Source of the DNA: Gemmatimonadota bacterium
Lineage (GTDB): Bacteria > Latescibacterota > UBA2968 > UBA8231
Direction: 5' to 3'
Assembly: GCA_018673255.1 (NCBI GenBank)
Contig: JABHDC010000052.1
Coordinates: 1-50,043, forward strand
Length of the DNA stretch: 50,043 bases
The notes under the pieces were generated by a model. The model made no database searches. It was not told the DNA's origin and saw only the letters and a list, made by a program, of their open reading frames with translations. Position 1 is the stretch's first letter, and every line of letters starts with the position of its first letter. The position numbers and the translations under genes are program-made. Positions 43,214 to 50,043 of this stretch are shown here, one piece after another.

Positions 43214-44041
43214 TTGACCTTCTGTCTGGGCATCAAGACCGAACACGGTCTGGTCGGTATCGCTGATACCCGTCTCACGACGGGCACAGAGCGCCTGACG
43301 GCGCGCAAAGTATCGATTCACGAATATGGTGACCGTCCCATGTTCGTCATGACCTCCGGGTTGCGTTCCGTTCGGGACAAGGCGCTCACGTACTTTGACG
43401 AGGCCATCAGCGAGAGTGACCACAGCTTTGATCGTCTGTACAAAGCGGTGAATGCCCTGGCCGCGCAGATCCGGCGTGTGGCCAAGGAAGATGAGAAGGC
43501 ACTGAAAAAGTCGGGACTTCGCTTCAATCTCCACGCACTGGTTGGTGGTCAGCTGGAGAACGATGATGAACACCGGCTCTACATGCTGTATCCCCAGGGC
43601 AACTGGGTTGAGGTGAGTCAGGCCAGTCCCTATTACATCATCGGTGAGTCTGGTTACGGGAAATCTCTCCTCGACCGCGTGCTGCGATATGACACCTCCC
43701 TGGAGATGGCGCTGAAGGCGGGATATCTGGCCTTTGATGCGACGCGCAACAGCACGATCGATGTCGCATTTCCACTTGATGTGGTGCTCTATCGGCGGGA
43801 TACGCTCGACATGGTGGAGCGTCGTTTCGAGGAAGAGGAGATGCAGGAGCTGTCGAGTTGGTGGCAGCAGAGCGTCACCGAGCAGTTGGACCGCGCCCCC
43901 ACGGCATGGATGACCCAGATCTTCGGTGAGCTGGGTCCGGCGGCCTCGATCTTCACAGCCCGAACTGGGCAGGATCAGGACGGGCAGGCCGCGATCGAGC
44001 AGGCCCAGGCTGGACAGACTGAACAGGACCAGGTCGAGTAG
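43214..44041 (+). CDS. Anbu, proteasome-like bacterial beta-subunit homologue
   Basis: 275 residues, TTG start at 43214, so that Thr2 becomes the N-terminal nucleophile after Met removal. The core motifs match the proteasome beta fold: MTFCLGIKTEHGLVGIADTRLTTG with the Asp (D18), and K32 in ARKVSIHEYG, the general-base lysine position. The strand FVMTSGLRSVRD and the blocks FNLHALVGGQ and YIIGESGYGKSLLDRVL are Anbu-typical. The C-terminal 35 residues are Gln/Ala/Glu-rich and probably disordered. Known Anbu proteins form open, washer-like rings; no unfoldase partner is known. Its companions here are the two transglutaminases, the ATP-grasp enzyme and alpha-E, which supports a role in turning over or making peptides. 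Confidence 0.9.
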   Translation: MTFCLGIKTEHGLVGIADTRLTTGTERLTARKVSIHEYGDRPMFVMTSGLRSVRDKALTYFDEAISESDHSFDRLYKAVNALAAQIRRVAKEDEKALKKSGLRFNLHALVGGQLENDDEHRLYMLYPQGNWVEVSQASPYYIIGESGYGKSLLDRVLRYDTSLEMALKAGYLAFDATRNSTIDVAFPLDVVLYRRDTLDMVERRFEEEEMQELSSWWQQSVTEQLDRAPTAWMTQIFGELGPAASIFTARTGQDQDGQAAIEQAQAGQTEQDQVE

Positions 44042-44046
44042 AGGCG

Positions 44047-44931
44047 ATGCATTTCGAGATCGAGCACAGAACCGAATACCGTTATTCCCAGCCGGTATTC
44101 CTGGATCCCCACCTGTTGCGGCTCAGGCCGCGCAGTGACTGGCGTCAGCGGCTGGATGGGTTCGAACTCGATATCTCACCACAGCCCGAGGGTTGTGCCC
44201 GTATCGTGGATCTGGATGGCAATGACGCCAACCGCCCCTGGTTCGCAGGCACCCATGACCATCTGCGCATCGTGGTGTGTTCAGTCGTCGAGACGCTGGA
44301 AAGTGATCCGTATGGCTACTATCTCGATGCCAACGCTGATGGCCTGCCCCTGACCTATGGTGAGGAACTGGCCGGGTTGGCCCCCTACATGTCACCCGAG
44401 ACGCAGGAAGGGCCGGTGCTGGAGTTGGCCCGCGATCTGCAACGGGAATCTGAGAACAAGACGGTGCGTTTCCTCAGCCTGTTGAATGCGAAGATCCGGC
44501 AGCTGTGTCCGACAGAGACACGTCTGGAGGGGGACCCGCTGACACCTGAAGAGACACTCGACCGTGGTCGCGGTGCCTGCCGGGATGTGACGGTGCTGTT
44601 CATGGCGGTCTGTCGAGCCGCGGGCCTTGCCGCTCGATTCACATCCGGTTACGTGGATGGGGTGCTGCAGGAGGATCGATATCTGCATGCCTGGGCCGAG
44701 GTCTATCTGCCGGGCGCCGGCTGGCGGGGCTACGATCCGAGTCTCGGTCTGGTGGTCACCGATCGACACGTGGCCCTTGCTTCCGGGCCGAGGGCTGCGG
44801 CAGCGCGACCCTTTTCGGGTCGATTCCGCGGCACGGGTGTGGAGGCACAGATGACGGTGGATCTGAAGATCCGCACGGCGCCGGTACATGAGGGTGCCAG
44901 CGACGTCCCCGCGGCCGGGGGCATCGCCTGA
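44047..44931 (+). CDS. Second transglutaminase-like protein of the Anbu locus
   Basis: 294 residues. The N-terminal bundle begins MHFEIEHRTEYRYSQPVFLDPHLLRLRP, the common start of this family. The core has C178 in GRGACRDVTV, H214 in LHAWAEVYLPGAGW and D230 in GYDPS, so the triad is intact. It is a different subtype from the first transglutaminase (39946-40797), and the two are only distantly alike. It starts 5 bp after the Anbu stop. Its own stop TGA overlaps the ATG of the first permease gene (TGATG at 44929-44933), so the peptide-importer genes are translated together with the Anbu locus. It may have an isopeptidase or peptide-crosslinking role. Confidence 0.88.
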   Translation: MHFEIEHRTEYRYSQPVFLDPHLLRLRPRSDWRQRLDGFELDISPQPEGCARIVDLDGNDANRPWFAGTHDHLRIVVCSVVETLESDPYGYYLDANADGLPLTYGEELAGLAPYMSPETQEGPVLELARDLQRESENKTVRFLSLLNAKIRQLCPTETRLEGDPLTPEETLDRGRGACRDVTVLFMAVCRAAGLAARFTSGYVDGVLQEDRYLHAWAEVYLPGAGWRGYDPSLGLVVTDRHVALASGPRAAAARPFSGRFRGTGVEAQMTVDLKIRTAPVHEGASDVPAAGGIA

Positions 44932-45983
44932 TGGCGACACGCGCCCACGCGCTGTGGACCTATACGCTGCGACGGCTTCTGCTTATGCTGCCGACGCTGC
45001 TCGGGATCACCTTCGTCGTGTTCCTCCTGTGTCAGTTCGTGCCGGGGGGGCCGATCGATCAGATGAAGATGCAGATCGCCGGGGCCGGTGATGTGGGTGA
45101 AGGTGGCGGTGGCAGCTCTCATCGTGCGTCCTCCATCGAGATTCCCGAAGAAGACCTGGCAACGCTGAAGGCCTACTACGGTTTCGATAAGCCCATCCTG
45201 CTTCGCTACGTCGACTACCTGGGCAAACTGGCGCGACTGGATCTGGGTGATTCATTCCGCTACACGAAGCCCGTCGAGTCATTGATTGCGAGCCGGTTTC
45301 CGGTCTCCATCTACTTTGGCCTCATCGCATTCCTGCTGACCTACATCGTGTGCATCCCTCTGGGGATCATCAAGGCGTTGAAGCACAAGACGCGATTCGA
45401 CAACGCCACCTCCATTGTGATCTTCCTGGGATACTCGATTCCCGGCTACGCCCTGGGCGCCGTGTTGCTTGCCCTGTTCGCGGTACAGCGCGACTGGTTC
45501 CCGCTGGCTGGATTCGAGAGTCAGGGCTTCGACGACTTCAGTTTCTTCGGCAAGGTTGCCGATCGGATCCATCACACGGCGCTGCCGGTGGTCTGTTATG
45601 CCATCCACCTGTTTGCCTTCATGACGATCCTGACGAAGAATTCGCTCATGGAGAACATGAGTGCCGACTACGTGAAGACGGCTCTGGCGAAGGGGATGAC
45701 GTGGCCACGGGCGGTCTTCGGTCACGCCCTGCGCAATTCGCTGATCCCCATCGCTACCAGTTTTGGCAATAATATCTCGCTGATTTTGACCGGTTCGCTG
45801 CTGATCGAGCGGGTCTTCGGGATTCCCGGCATGGGGCTGCTGTTCTTCGAGGCGATCACCGCACGCGACTATCCGGTGGTCATGGGTTACATCTTCGTCT
45901 CGTCGGCCCTGATGCTGATCGGGAATCTGCTGTCGGACCTGTGTGTAGCTGGCGTCGATCCACGCGTACGGTTCGGAGAGTAG
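44931..45983 (+). CDS. Peptide ABC transporter permease, YejB type
   Basis: 350 residues, ATG at 44931 sharing bases with the transglutaminase stop. N-terminal helix LLLMLPTLLGITFVVFLLCQFVPGGPID is the classic start of DppB/YejB permeases; a periplasmic insert with a Gly-rich string (about 54-63) follows, as in YejB. Helices with the EAA-type motif KTALAKGMTWPRAVFGHALRNSLIPI and the final helix GSLLIERVFGIPGMGLLFFEAI are intact. The YejB-type length and the periplasmic insert separate it from ordinary dipeptide permeases. It pairs with the gene at 45990 to form the membrane channel of a microcin-C/oligopeptide-type importer. Confidence 0.92.
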   Translation: MATRAHALWTYTLRRLLLMLPTLLGITFVVFLLCQFVPGGPIDQMKMQIAGAGDVGEGGGGSSHRASSIEIPEEDLATLKAYYGFDKPILLRYVDYLGKLARLDLGDSFRYTKPVESLIASRFPVSIYFGLIAFLLTYIVCIPLGIIKALKHKTRFDNATSIVIFLGYSIPGYALGAVLLALFAVQRDWFPLAGFESQGFDDFSFFGKVADRIHHTALPVVCYAIHLFAFMTILTKNSLMENMSADYVKTALAKGMTWPRAVFGHALRNSLIPIATSFGNNISLILTGSLLIERVFGIPGMGLLFFEAITARDYPVVMGYIFVSSALMLIGNLLSDLCVAGVDPRVRFGE

Positions 45984-45989
45984 GGGCGT

Positions 45990-47048
45990 ATGCCATTTCT
46001 CAACCCGATCACGGCCAAACGACTCCGGCGATTCCGTCGCATCAAGCGCGGCTATTATTCATTCGTCGTGCTCATGACTTTGACGATCATATCCCTGTTC
46101 TCCAACTACGTCGCCAACAAACGGGCGATCGTCGTCAGCTATGCGGACGAGATCTATTTTCCGACCTTCCGCTTCTACGACATGGCCACCTTTGGCCAGG
46201 AGGACGAATACGGCTTCGACGATGTGGAGGCCGACTATCTGGGTCTGCAGGCGCGATTCGAAGCCTCCGACGACGGGAACTGGTTGTGGATGCCAGTGGT
46301 CCCCTTTGATCCATACGAGCCGGACTTCAACTACGACAAGCCGCCGCCCAATGCGCCGGACAGCCGTCACTGGTTCGGTACCGACTCACAGGGTCGCGAT
46401 GTGTTTGCCCGGCTGCTCTATGGCTTCAGGATCTCGATCTTCTTTGCCGTGGCCCTGGTCTTCTCGGGCCAGCTCATCGGCACGATCATCGGCGCACTGC
46501 AAGGATTCCTGGGCGGGCGTTTCGATATCCTCAGTCAGCGCTTCATCGAAGTGTGGTCGACGCTGCCCTTCCTTTACGTCGTCATTCTGCTGGCGACCTT
46601 CTTCAAACCGAGCTTCATCCTGCTGTTGGTGATCATGGGGCTCTTCGAATGGATCCGCATGACTTTCTACATGCGTACGGAGATCTATCGGGAGAAGACG
46701 AAGGAATACTGTCTGGCGGCGCGCTCCTTCGGGGCTTCTCGCCGCCGACTGATCCTGAAGCACCTGCTGCCCAATTGCCTGACCCCGCTGGTGACGATCA
46801 CACCTTTCGCCATCGTCGGGGCGATCAGCGCCCTGACTGCCCTCGACTATCTGGGGTATGGCCTGCCGGCGCCGACGCCGAGCTGGGGTGAGATGATCGA
46901 CCAGGCCATGGACAGTCACAATCGAGACAAGATCTGGCTCAGCATCGCGCCCTTCTCGGCGATCTCACTGACGTTGTTGCTGGTGACGATGATCGGCGAG
47001 TCGATCCGTGAGGCGTTCGATCCGAAACAGTATGCACACTATCGGTAA
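45990..47048 (+). CDS. Peptide ABC transporter permease, YejE type
   Basis: 352 residues. An N-terminal helix (YYSFVVLMTLTIISLFSNYVAN) is followed by a large periplasmic domain of about 90 residues (DEIYFPTFRFYDMATFGQEDEYGFDDVEADY to NAPDSRHWFGTDSQGRDVFARLLYG), as in YejE. The HWFGTD-x-x-GRDV motif is common to DppC/OppC proteins. The cytoplasmic EAA loop reads EYCLAARSFGASRRRLILKHLLPN. It starts 7 bp after YejB. The extended periplasmic part distinguishes the Yej subgroup, which moves larger or unusual peptides such as microcin C in Escherichia coli; the substrate here is not known. Confidence 0.92.
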   Translation: MPFLNPITAKRLRRFRRIKRGYYSFVVLMTLTIISLFSNYVANKRAIVVSYADEIYFPTFRFYDMATFGQEDEYGFDDVEADYLGLQARFEASDDGNWLWMPVVPFDPYEPDFNYDKPPPNAPDSRHWFGTDSQGRDVFARLLYGFRISIFFAVALVFSGQLIGTIIGALQGFLGGRFDILSQRFIEVWSTLPFLYVVILLATFFKPSFILLLVIMGLFEWIRMTFYMRTEIYREKTKEYCLAARSFGASRRRLILKHLLPNCLTPLVTITPFAIVGAISALTALDYLGYGLPAPTPSWGEMIDQAMDSHNRDKIWLSIAPFSAISLTLLLVTMIGESIREAFDPKQYAHYR

Positions 47049-47085
47049 TGGAAACCGCTCCTGGAAGAAATGAGAGGCAAGTGAG

Positions 47086-48906
47086 ATGCTCCTGAGAATC
47101 CTGACCTGCGCCCTGTTGGCGCTGATGATGGCCGTGCCGGCGACGGCCGAGGACCTGTCCGCTATCGAGTGGCAGACCAACATGGACGACCCGCCGATCG
47201 GTGATCCGGCGGCGGTGAAGGGTGGCACGCTCTATTCGTCGATGACGGCCTATCCGCTGACTCTGCGCGTGGTGGGGCCCAACTCGAACGATGGGTTCTC
47301 CGCCTACAAGCGCGCCTACACGATGGACTTCACCCTCGTTGGCCGGCATCCCACGACGGACAACTACATCCCCATCATGGCGACGCACTGGTCGGTACAG
47401 GAAGATCAGCGCACGATCTACTTCAAGCTGGACCCGGATGCCCGTTGGACGGATGGCGAACCGGTAACGGCAGCGGATTATGTGCATACGTGGCACATGA
47501 TGGCGTCGGAGCACATCGTCGACCCCTTCTTCAACCAGTATGCGGCCGATTACTTCGAAGAGGTCGTGGCGGTCGAACCCTATGTGCTGAAGATCGTCGG
47601 CAAGTTTGAGAGCTGGCGCCCCCTCGACAACTTCGACCTCTGGGCAACACCGGCTCACGCGGTGACACTGGAGGAGGGTTTCCCGGAGCGCTACAACACG
47701 GCCGTCCTGCCCGTCCAGGGACCCTATGTCATCACCGAACAGGAGACTGGTCAGTATGTCGTCTTCGAGCGGCAGCCCGACTGGTGGGGATACAAGAAGC
47801 ACTACTTCCAGGGGATGTACAATGTCGATCGCATCCACCTGCGGGTGATCGACGACAACGATCGGGCCTTCGATTTCTTCAAGAAGGGCGAGTTGAGCTA
47901 CTACCGGGTCAACACGGCGAAGAAGTGGGCCGAAGAGATGGAGTTCGACGCGGTCAAGCAGGGTTACGCTCACCGCAAGCGCCTCTTCGTGGATTATCCC
48001 AGCGGTGTCTATGGCTTCGCCATGAATCTGGAACGGCCCATCTTCCAGAATAAGGACTTCCGCAAGGCGGTTCAGTATCTGTTCAACTTCGACGAGATCA
48101 ACGAGAAGCTGATGTACAATGCCTACTACCGGCAGATCTCGGCATTCACCGGCACTGAATACGCCAATCCTGACCTGGTTCCCTACGGGTTCGATCCGCG
48201 CAAGGCGCGTGATCATCTGCGGGCGGCCGGTTTTAACAAGCGTGGCGAAGATGGCATTCTTGTGGATGCGGATGGCCGTCGTGCCGCCTTCACCTTCTCC
48301 TACGGCAGCAAGGGTCTGGAACGCCACATGACGGTGGTGAAGCAGACCTACCAGCGCTTTGGTGTGGAGATGGAACTGCGCCTGCTCGAGCCGGGCACGG
48401 CGTTCCGCAATGGTCTGGAGCGTGAGTTCGAGATGACGCTGATGTCACGCACGAGCGGACGATTCCCTGCGCCGCAGCAGTACTACGGGGCGGTCTACAA
48501 AGAGACGAAGAACAACAACAACGTCTGGGCCTTCGGAACCGCTCACACCGATTCTCTGATCGACGTCTATCGTTTCAATACCGATGTCGAGCAGCGCATG
48601 GCGGCGATGCATGAGCTGGACACAATCATCCAGGACGAAGCGTTCTACGTGCCCTTCTGGCAGGCACCCTTCCTCCGTTTCCTCTACTGGGATTCCGTGC
48701 GCTGGCCGGAGTGGTTCCTGCCCAAGCGCACACAGCAGATCACCGACTGGCAGGTGTACTGGATCGATCCAGCGCGTGAGGCAGCCCTGGAGGAGGCGAT
48801 GGACGCCGGGCGTTCGCTGGGTGAAGACACGGAGGTTGATGTTGATCCGTATCTGGTGAAGGATCGCATCGAGGCTGCCCTGCGCGCCGCAAGTACGGGC
48901 GAGTAG
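47086..48906 (+). CDS. Extracytoplasmic peptide-binding protein, YejA type
   Basis: 606 residues with a signal peptide (MLLRILTCALLALMMAVPATA). The family-5 fold is marked by GDPAAVKGGTLYSSMTAYPLTLR, the first-lobe motif TIYFKLDPDARWTDGEPVTAADYVHTWHMM and the hinge region FKKGELSYYRVNTAKKW. Others are FAMNLERPIFQNKDFRKAVQYLFNF and, at the end, IIQDEAFYVPFWQAPFLRFLYWDSVRWP. The length fits the YejA/OppA group. It is free in the periplasm (no lipobox). It is read on the same strand 37 bp after the YejE gene, and the first ATPase gene starts 6 bp after it. It is expected to deliver peptides to the YejBE channel. Confidence 0.9.
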   Translation: MLLRILTCALLALMMAVPATAEDLSAIEWQTNMDDPPIGDPAAVKGGTLYSSMTAYPLTLRVVGPNSNDGFSAYKRAYTMDFTLVGRHPTTDNYIPIMATHWSVQEDQRTIYFKLDPDARWTDGEPVTAADYVHTWHMMASEHIVDPFFNQYAADYFEEVVAVEPYVLKIVGKFESWRPLDNFDLWATPAHAVTLEEGFPERYNTAVLPVQGPYVITEQETGQYVVFERQPDWWGYKKHYFQGMYNVDRIHLRVIDDNDRAFDFFKKGELSYYRVNTAKKWAEEMEFDAVKQGYAHRKRLFVDYPSGVYGFAMNLERPIFQNKDFRKAVQYLFNFDEINEKLMYNAYYRQISAFTGTEYANPDLVPYGFDPRKARDHLRAAGFNKRGEDGILVDADGRRAAFTFSYGSKGLERHMTVVKQTYQRFGVEMELRLLEPGTAFRNGLEREFEMTLMSRTSGRFPAPQQYYGAVYKETKNNNNVWAFGTAHTDSLIDVYRFNTDVEQRMAAMHELDTIIQDEAFYVPFWQAPFLRFLYWDSVRWPEWFLPKRTQQITDWQVYWIDPAREAALEEAMDAGRSLGEDTEVDVDPYLVKDRIEAALRAASTGE

Positions 48907-48912
48907 TCGCTG

Positions 48913-49890
48913 ATGCCGTTGCTCGACGTGAAGGGTCTGGTCACCGTCTTCGACACGGAGGACGGTGTCGTGCAGGCGGTCGACGGGGTCTCCTTCCACG
49001 TCGAGGCTGGCAAGACACTCGGTATCGTGGGCGAGTCGGGGTGTGGCAAGAGTGTGAGTGCCATGTCCGTGATGCGACTCGTGCCCGAGCCACCGGGACG
49101 GATCGAAGGTGGGCAGATCCTGTGGAAGGGTCGAGATCTGCTCACCGTGGATCCGGATGAGTTGCCGGATATACGCGGACGGGAGATCGCCATGATCTTC
49201 CAGGATCCGATGACGTCGTTGAATCCGGTGTTCACGATCCGCAAGCAACTCGGAGAGGTGTTGGAGAAGCGCTTCGACCTGATCGGTGAGGCGGCTGATA
49301 CCCGGATGATCGAGGTGCTGGGCACGGTGGGGATCGCCGATGCGGGAGAACGACTTGGGCAATATCCGCACGAGCTGTCGGGTGGCATGAAGCAACGTAT
49401 CATGATTGCCATGGCCCTCATGTGCCGGCCAGATCTGCTGATTGCCGATGAACCGACCACGGCGCTGGACGTGACCGTACAGGCGCAGATCCTGTTCCTG
49501 ATGAAACAGATGCAGGATGAACTCGGCACTGCGATCATCCTGATCACCCACGACATGGGTGTGATTGCCGAAACCTGTGACGATGTGGCGGTCATGTATG
49601 CGGGCAAGGTCGTCGAACGCTGTGAGGCCACGGAGTTATTCGACGCGGCGCGTCATCCCTATACACGTGGTCTGCTCGAGAGCATCCCGCGTCGCGGCGT
49701 CGGCAAGGATCAGGAATTGACGACGATCGAAGGGGTTGTCCCGTCGTTGTTGAATCCTCCTCCGGGCTGTCGATTCGCCGACCGCTGCCCACTCGCGGAC
49801 GCTACATGCACGGCGCAGGATCCGCCACTGGATGAGATCTCACCTGCCCACTGGACCGCCTGCCATCATCCCCTCGAGGTGGTTTCGTGA
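48913..49890 (+). CDS. Peptide ABC transporter ATPase, OppD/DppD type
   Basis: 325 residues. Walker A GESGCGKS, Q-loop MIFQDPMTSLNPV, signature LSGGMKQRIMIAMAL, Walker B LLIADEPTTALD and the switch histidine in LITHDMG are all present. The C-terminal oligopeptide-transporter region carries the iron-sulfur-type cysteine pattern PPPGCRFADRCPLADATC...HWTACH, typical of OppD/DppD. It starts 6 bp after the binding protein gene and overlaps the second ATPase gene by 4 bp (GTGA at 49887-49890). In E. coli the Yej system uses one fused ATPase (YejF); here the two ATPases are separate genes, as in Opp/Dpp. Confidence 0.92.
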   Translation: MPLLDVKGLVTVFDTEDGVVQAVDGVSFHVEAGKTLGIVGESGCGKSVSAMSVMRLVPEPPGRIEGGQILWKGRDLLTVDPDELPDIRGREIAMIFQDPMTSLNPVFTIRKQLGEVLEKRFDLIGEAADTRMIEVLGTVGIADAGERLGQYPHELSGGMKQRIMIAMALMCRPDLLIADEPTTALDVTVQAQILFLMKQMQDELGTAIILITHDMGVIAETCDDVAVMYAGKVVERCEATELFDAARHPYTRGLLESIPRRGVGKDQELTTIEGVVPSLLNPPPGCRFADRCPLADATCTAQDPPLDEISPAHWTACHHPLEVVS

Positions 49891-50043
49891 GTGAGCGAAC
49901 GCCCAAGGCAGGACCCATTCTCAGCGTACGTGAGCTGCGCAAGTATTACCCTGTGCGTGGTGGCATCTTCGGCGGACACCGGGGTGATGTGAAGGCGGTG
50001 GAATCCGTCTCCTTCCATCTCGAGGCCGGTGAGACGCTCGGCA
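49887..50043 (+). CDS. Peptide ABC transporter ATPase, OppF/DppF type (5' end only)
   Basis: GTG start at 49887, overlapping the OppD-like gene's stop. The visible 52 residues (LSVRELRKYYPVRGGIFG, then GDVKAVESVSFHLEAGETLG) match the start of OppF/DppF, including the insert between the first strand and the Walker A loop. The Walker A motif itself lies just beyond the edge of the window. Nothing in the visible part suggests damage. Confidence 0.85.
   Translation, partial: MSERTPKAGPILSVRELRKYYPVRGGIFGGHRGDVKAVESVSFHLEAGETLG

Noticed and set aside
46939..48327. A 462-codon open frame on the minus strand
   Set aside because: It lies opposite the YejE-type permease end and the YejA-type binding protein, whose motifs are strong. 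The translation shows no domain and is rich in Arg, His and Val from reversed codons.
1..50043. CRISPR arrays, tRNA and rRNA genes
   Set aside because: I looked for regularly spaced direct repeats, cloverleaf-like segments ending in CCA and conserved rRNA blocks on both strands and found none that stood out. A dedicated covariance-model search would be needed to exclude a divergent tRNA.

Overview
This window reads as a GC-rich (by eye about 60%) genome fragment from a Gram-negative heterotrophic bacterium. A TonB-dependent receptor with a C-terminal Phe, Sec and lipoprotein-type signal peptides and a periplasmic YfiR-type sensor point to an outer membrane. The repeated presence of Gfo/Idh/MocA oxidoreductases (five), BNR/sialidase-like propellers (three), two GH36-type alpha-galactosidases, a sulfatase, a phytanoyl-CoA dioxygenase-like protein and a xylose-isomerase-like TIM barrel resembles uncultured glycan degraders such as Latescibacterota or Poribacteria. 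That placement is an inference from gene content; there is no rRNA or other phylogenetic marker here. I found no tRNA, rRNA or CRISPR array.

Layout. 1-3,289: the end of a sulfatase gene, a 168-bp inverted-repeat element, and a DUF1854/ABC-exporter pair known elsewhere from cyanophycin gene neighbourhoods. 3,386-8,708: an EKP-less oxidoreductase, an IS91-like transposase scrap, a PhyH-like dioxygenase, a double-CDGSH/glutamate-synthase fusion and a BNR propeller. 8,833-12,749: a tightly coupled FIST sensor / hybrid histidine kinase / TauE-like permease unit, then an ABM-fold monooxygenase. 12,866-19,998: further sugar-type oxidoreductases, two more BNR propellers, a half-size EamA transporter and a tandem SnoaL protein. 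20,200-23,950 is a patchwork with signs of gene traffic and decay: an AT-rich GNAT gene, a brnTA toxin-antitoxin locus with a broken toxin, a SecD-P1-like lipoprotein gene with two one-base deletions, and a TolB-like propeller. 23,956-31,477: a co-directional carbohydrate locus (metallophosphoesterase with CBM9-like tail, two alpha-galactosidases, oxidoreductase, isomerase). 31,541-32,990: a three-gene ECF sigma operon. 33,143-39,786: a YfiR-domain hybrid kinase, a TonB receptor and a response regulator fused to a degenerate FKBP fold.

39,946 to the end is the most striking part. A complete Anbu (proteasome-like) locus - transglutaminase, circularly permuted ATP-grasp, alpha-E protein, Anbu, second transglutaminase - runs with overlapping or nearly touching genes straight into a Yej/Opp-type peptide ABC importer (two permeases, binding protein, two ATPases, the last one cut by the window edge). 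The stop codon of the second transglutaminase overlaps the start of the first permease. This suggests one transcription unit that joins a peptide-forming/peptide-cleaving system to peptide uptake.

Many starts given below are trimmed from longer open frames, using the beginning of the conserved domain and the ribosome-binding site. Enzyme functions come from family motifs read by eye, without database searches.
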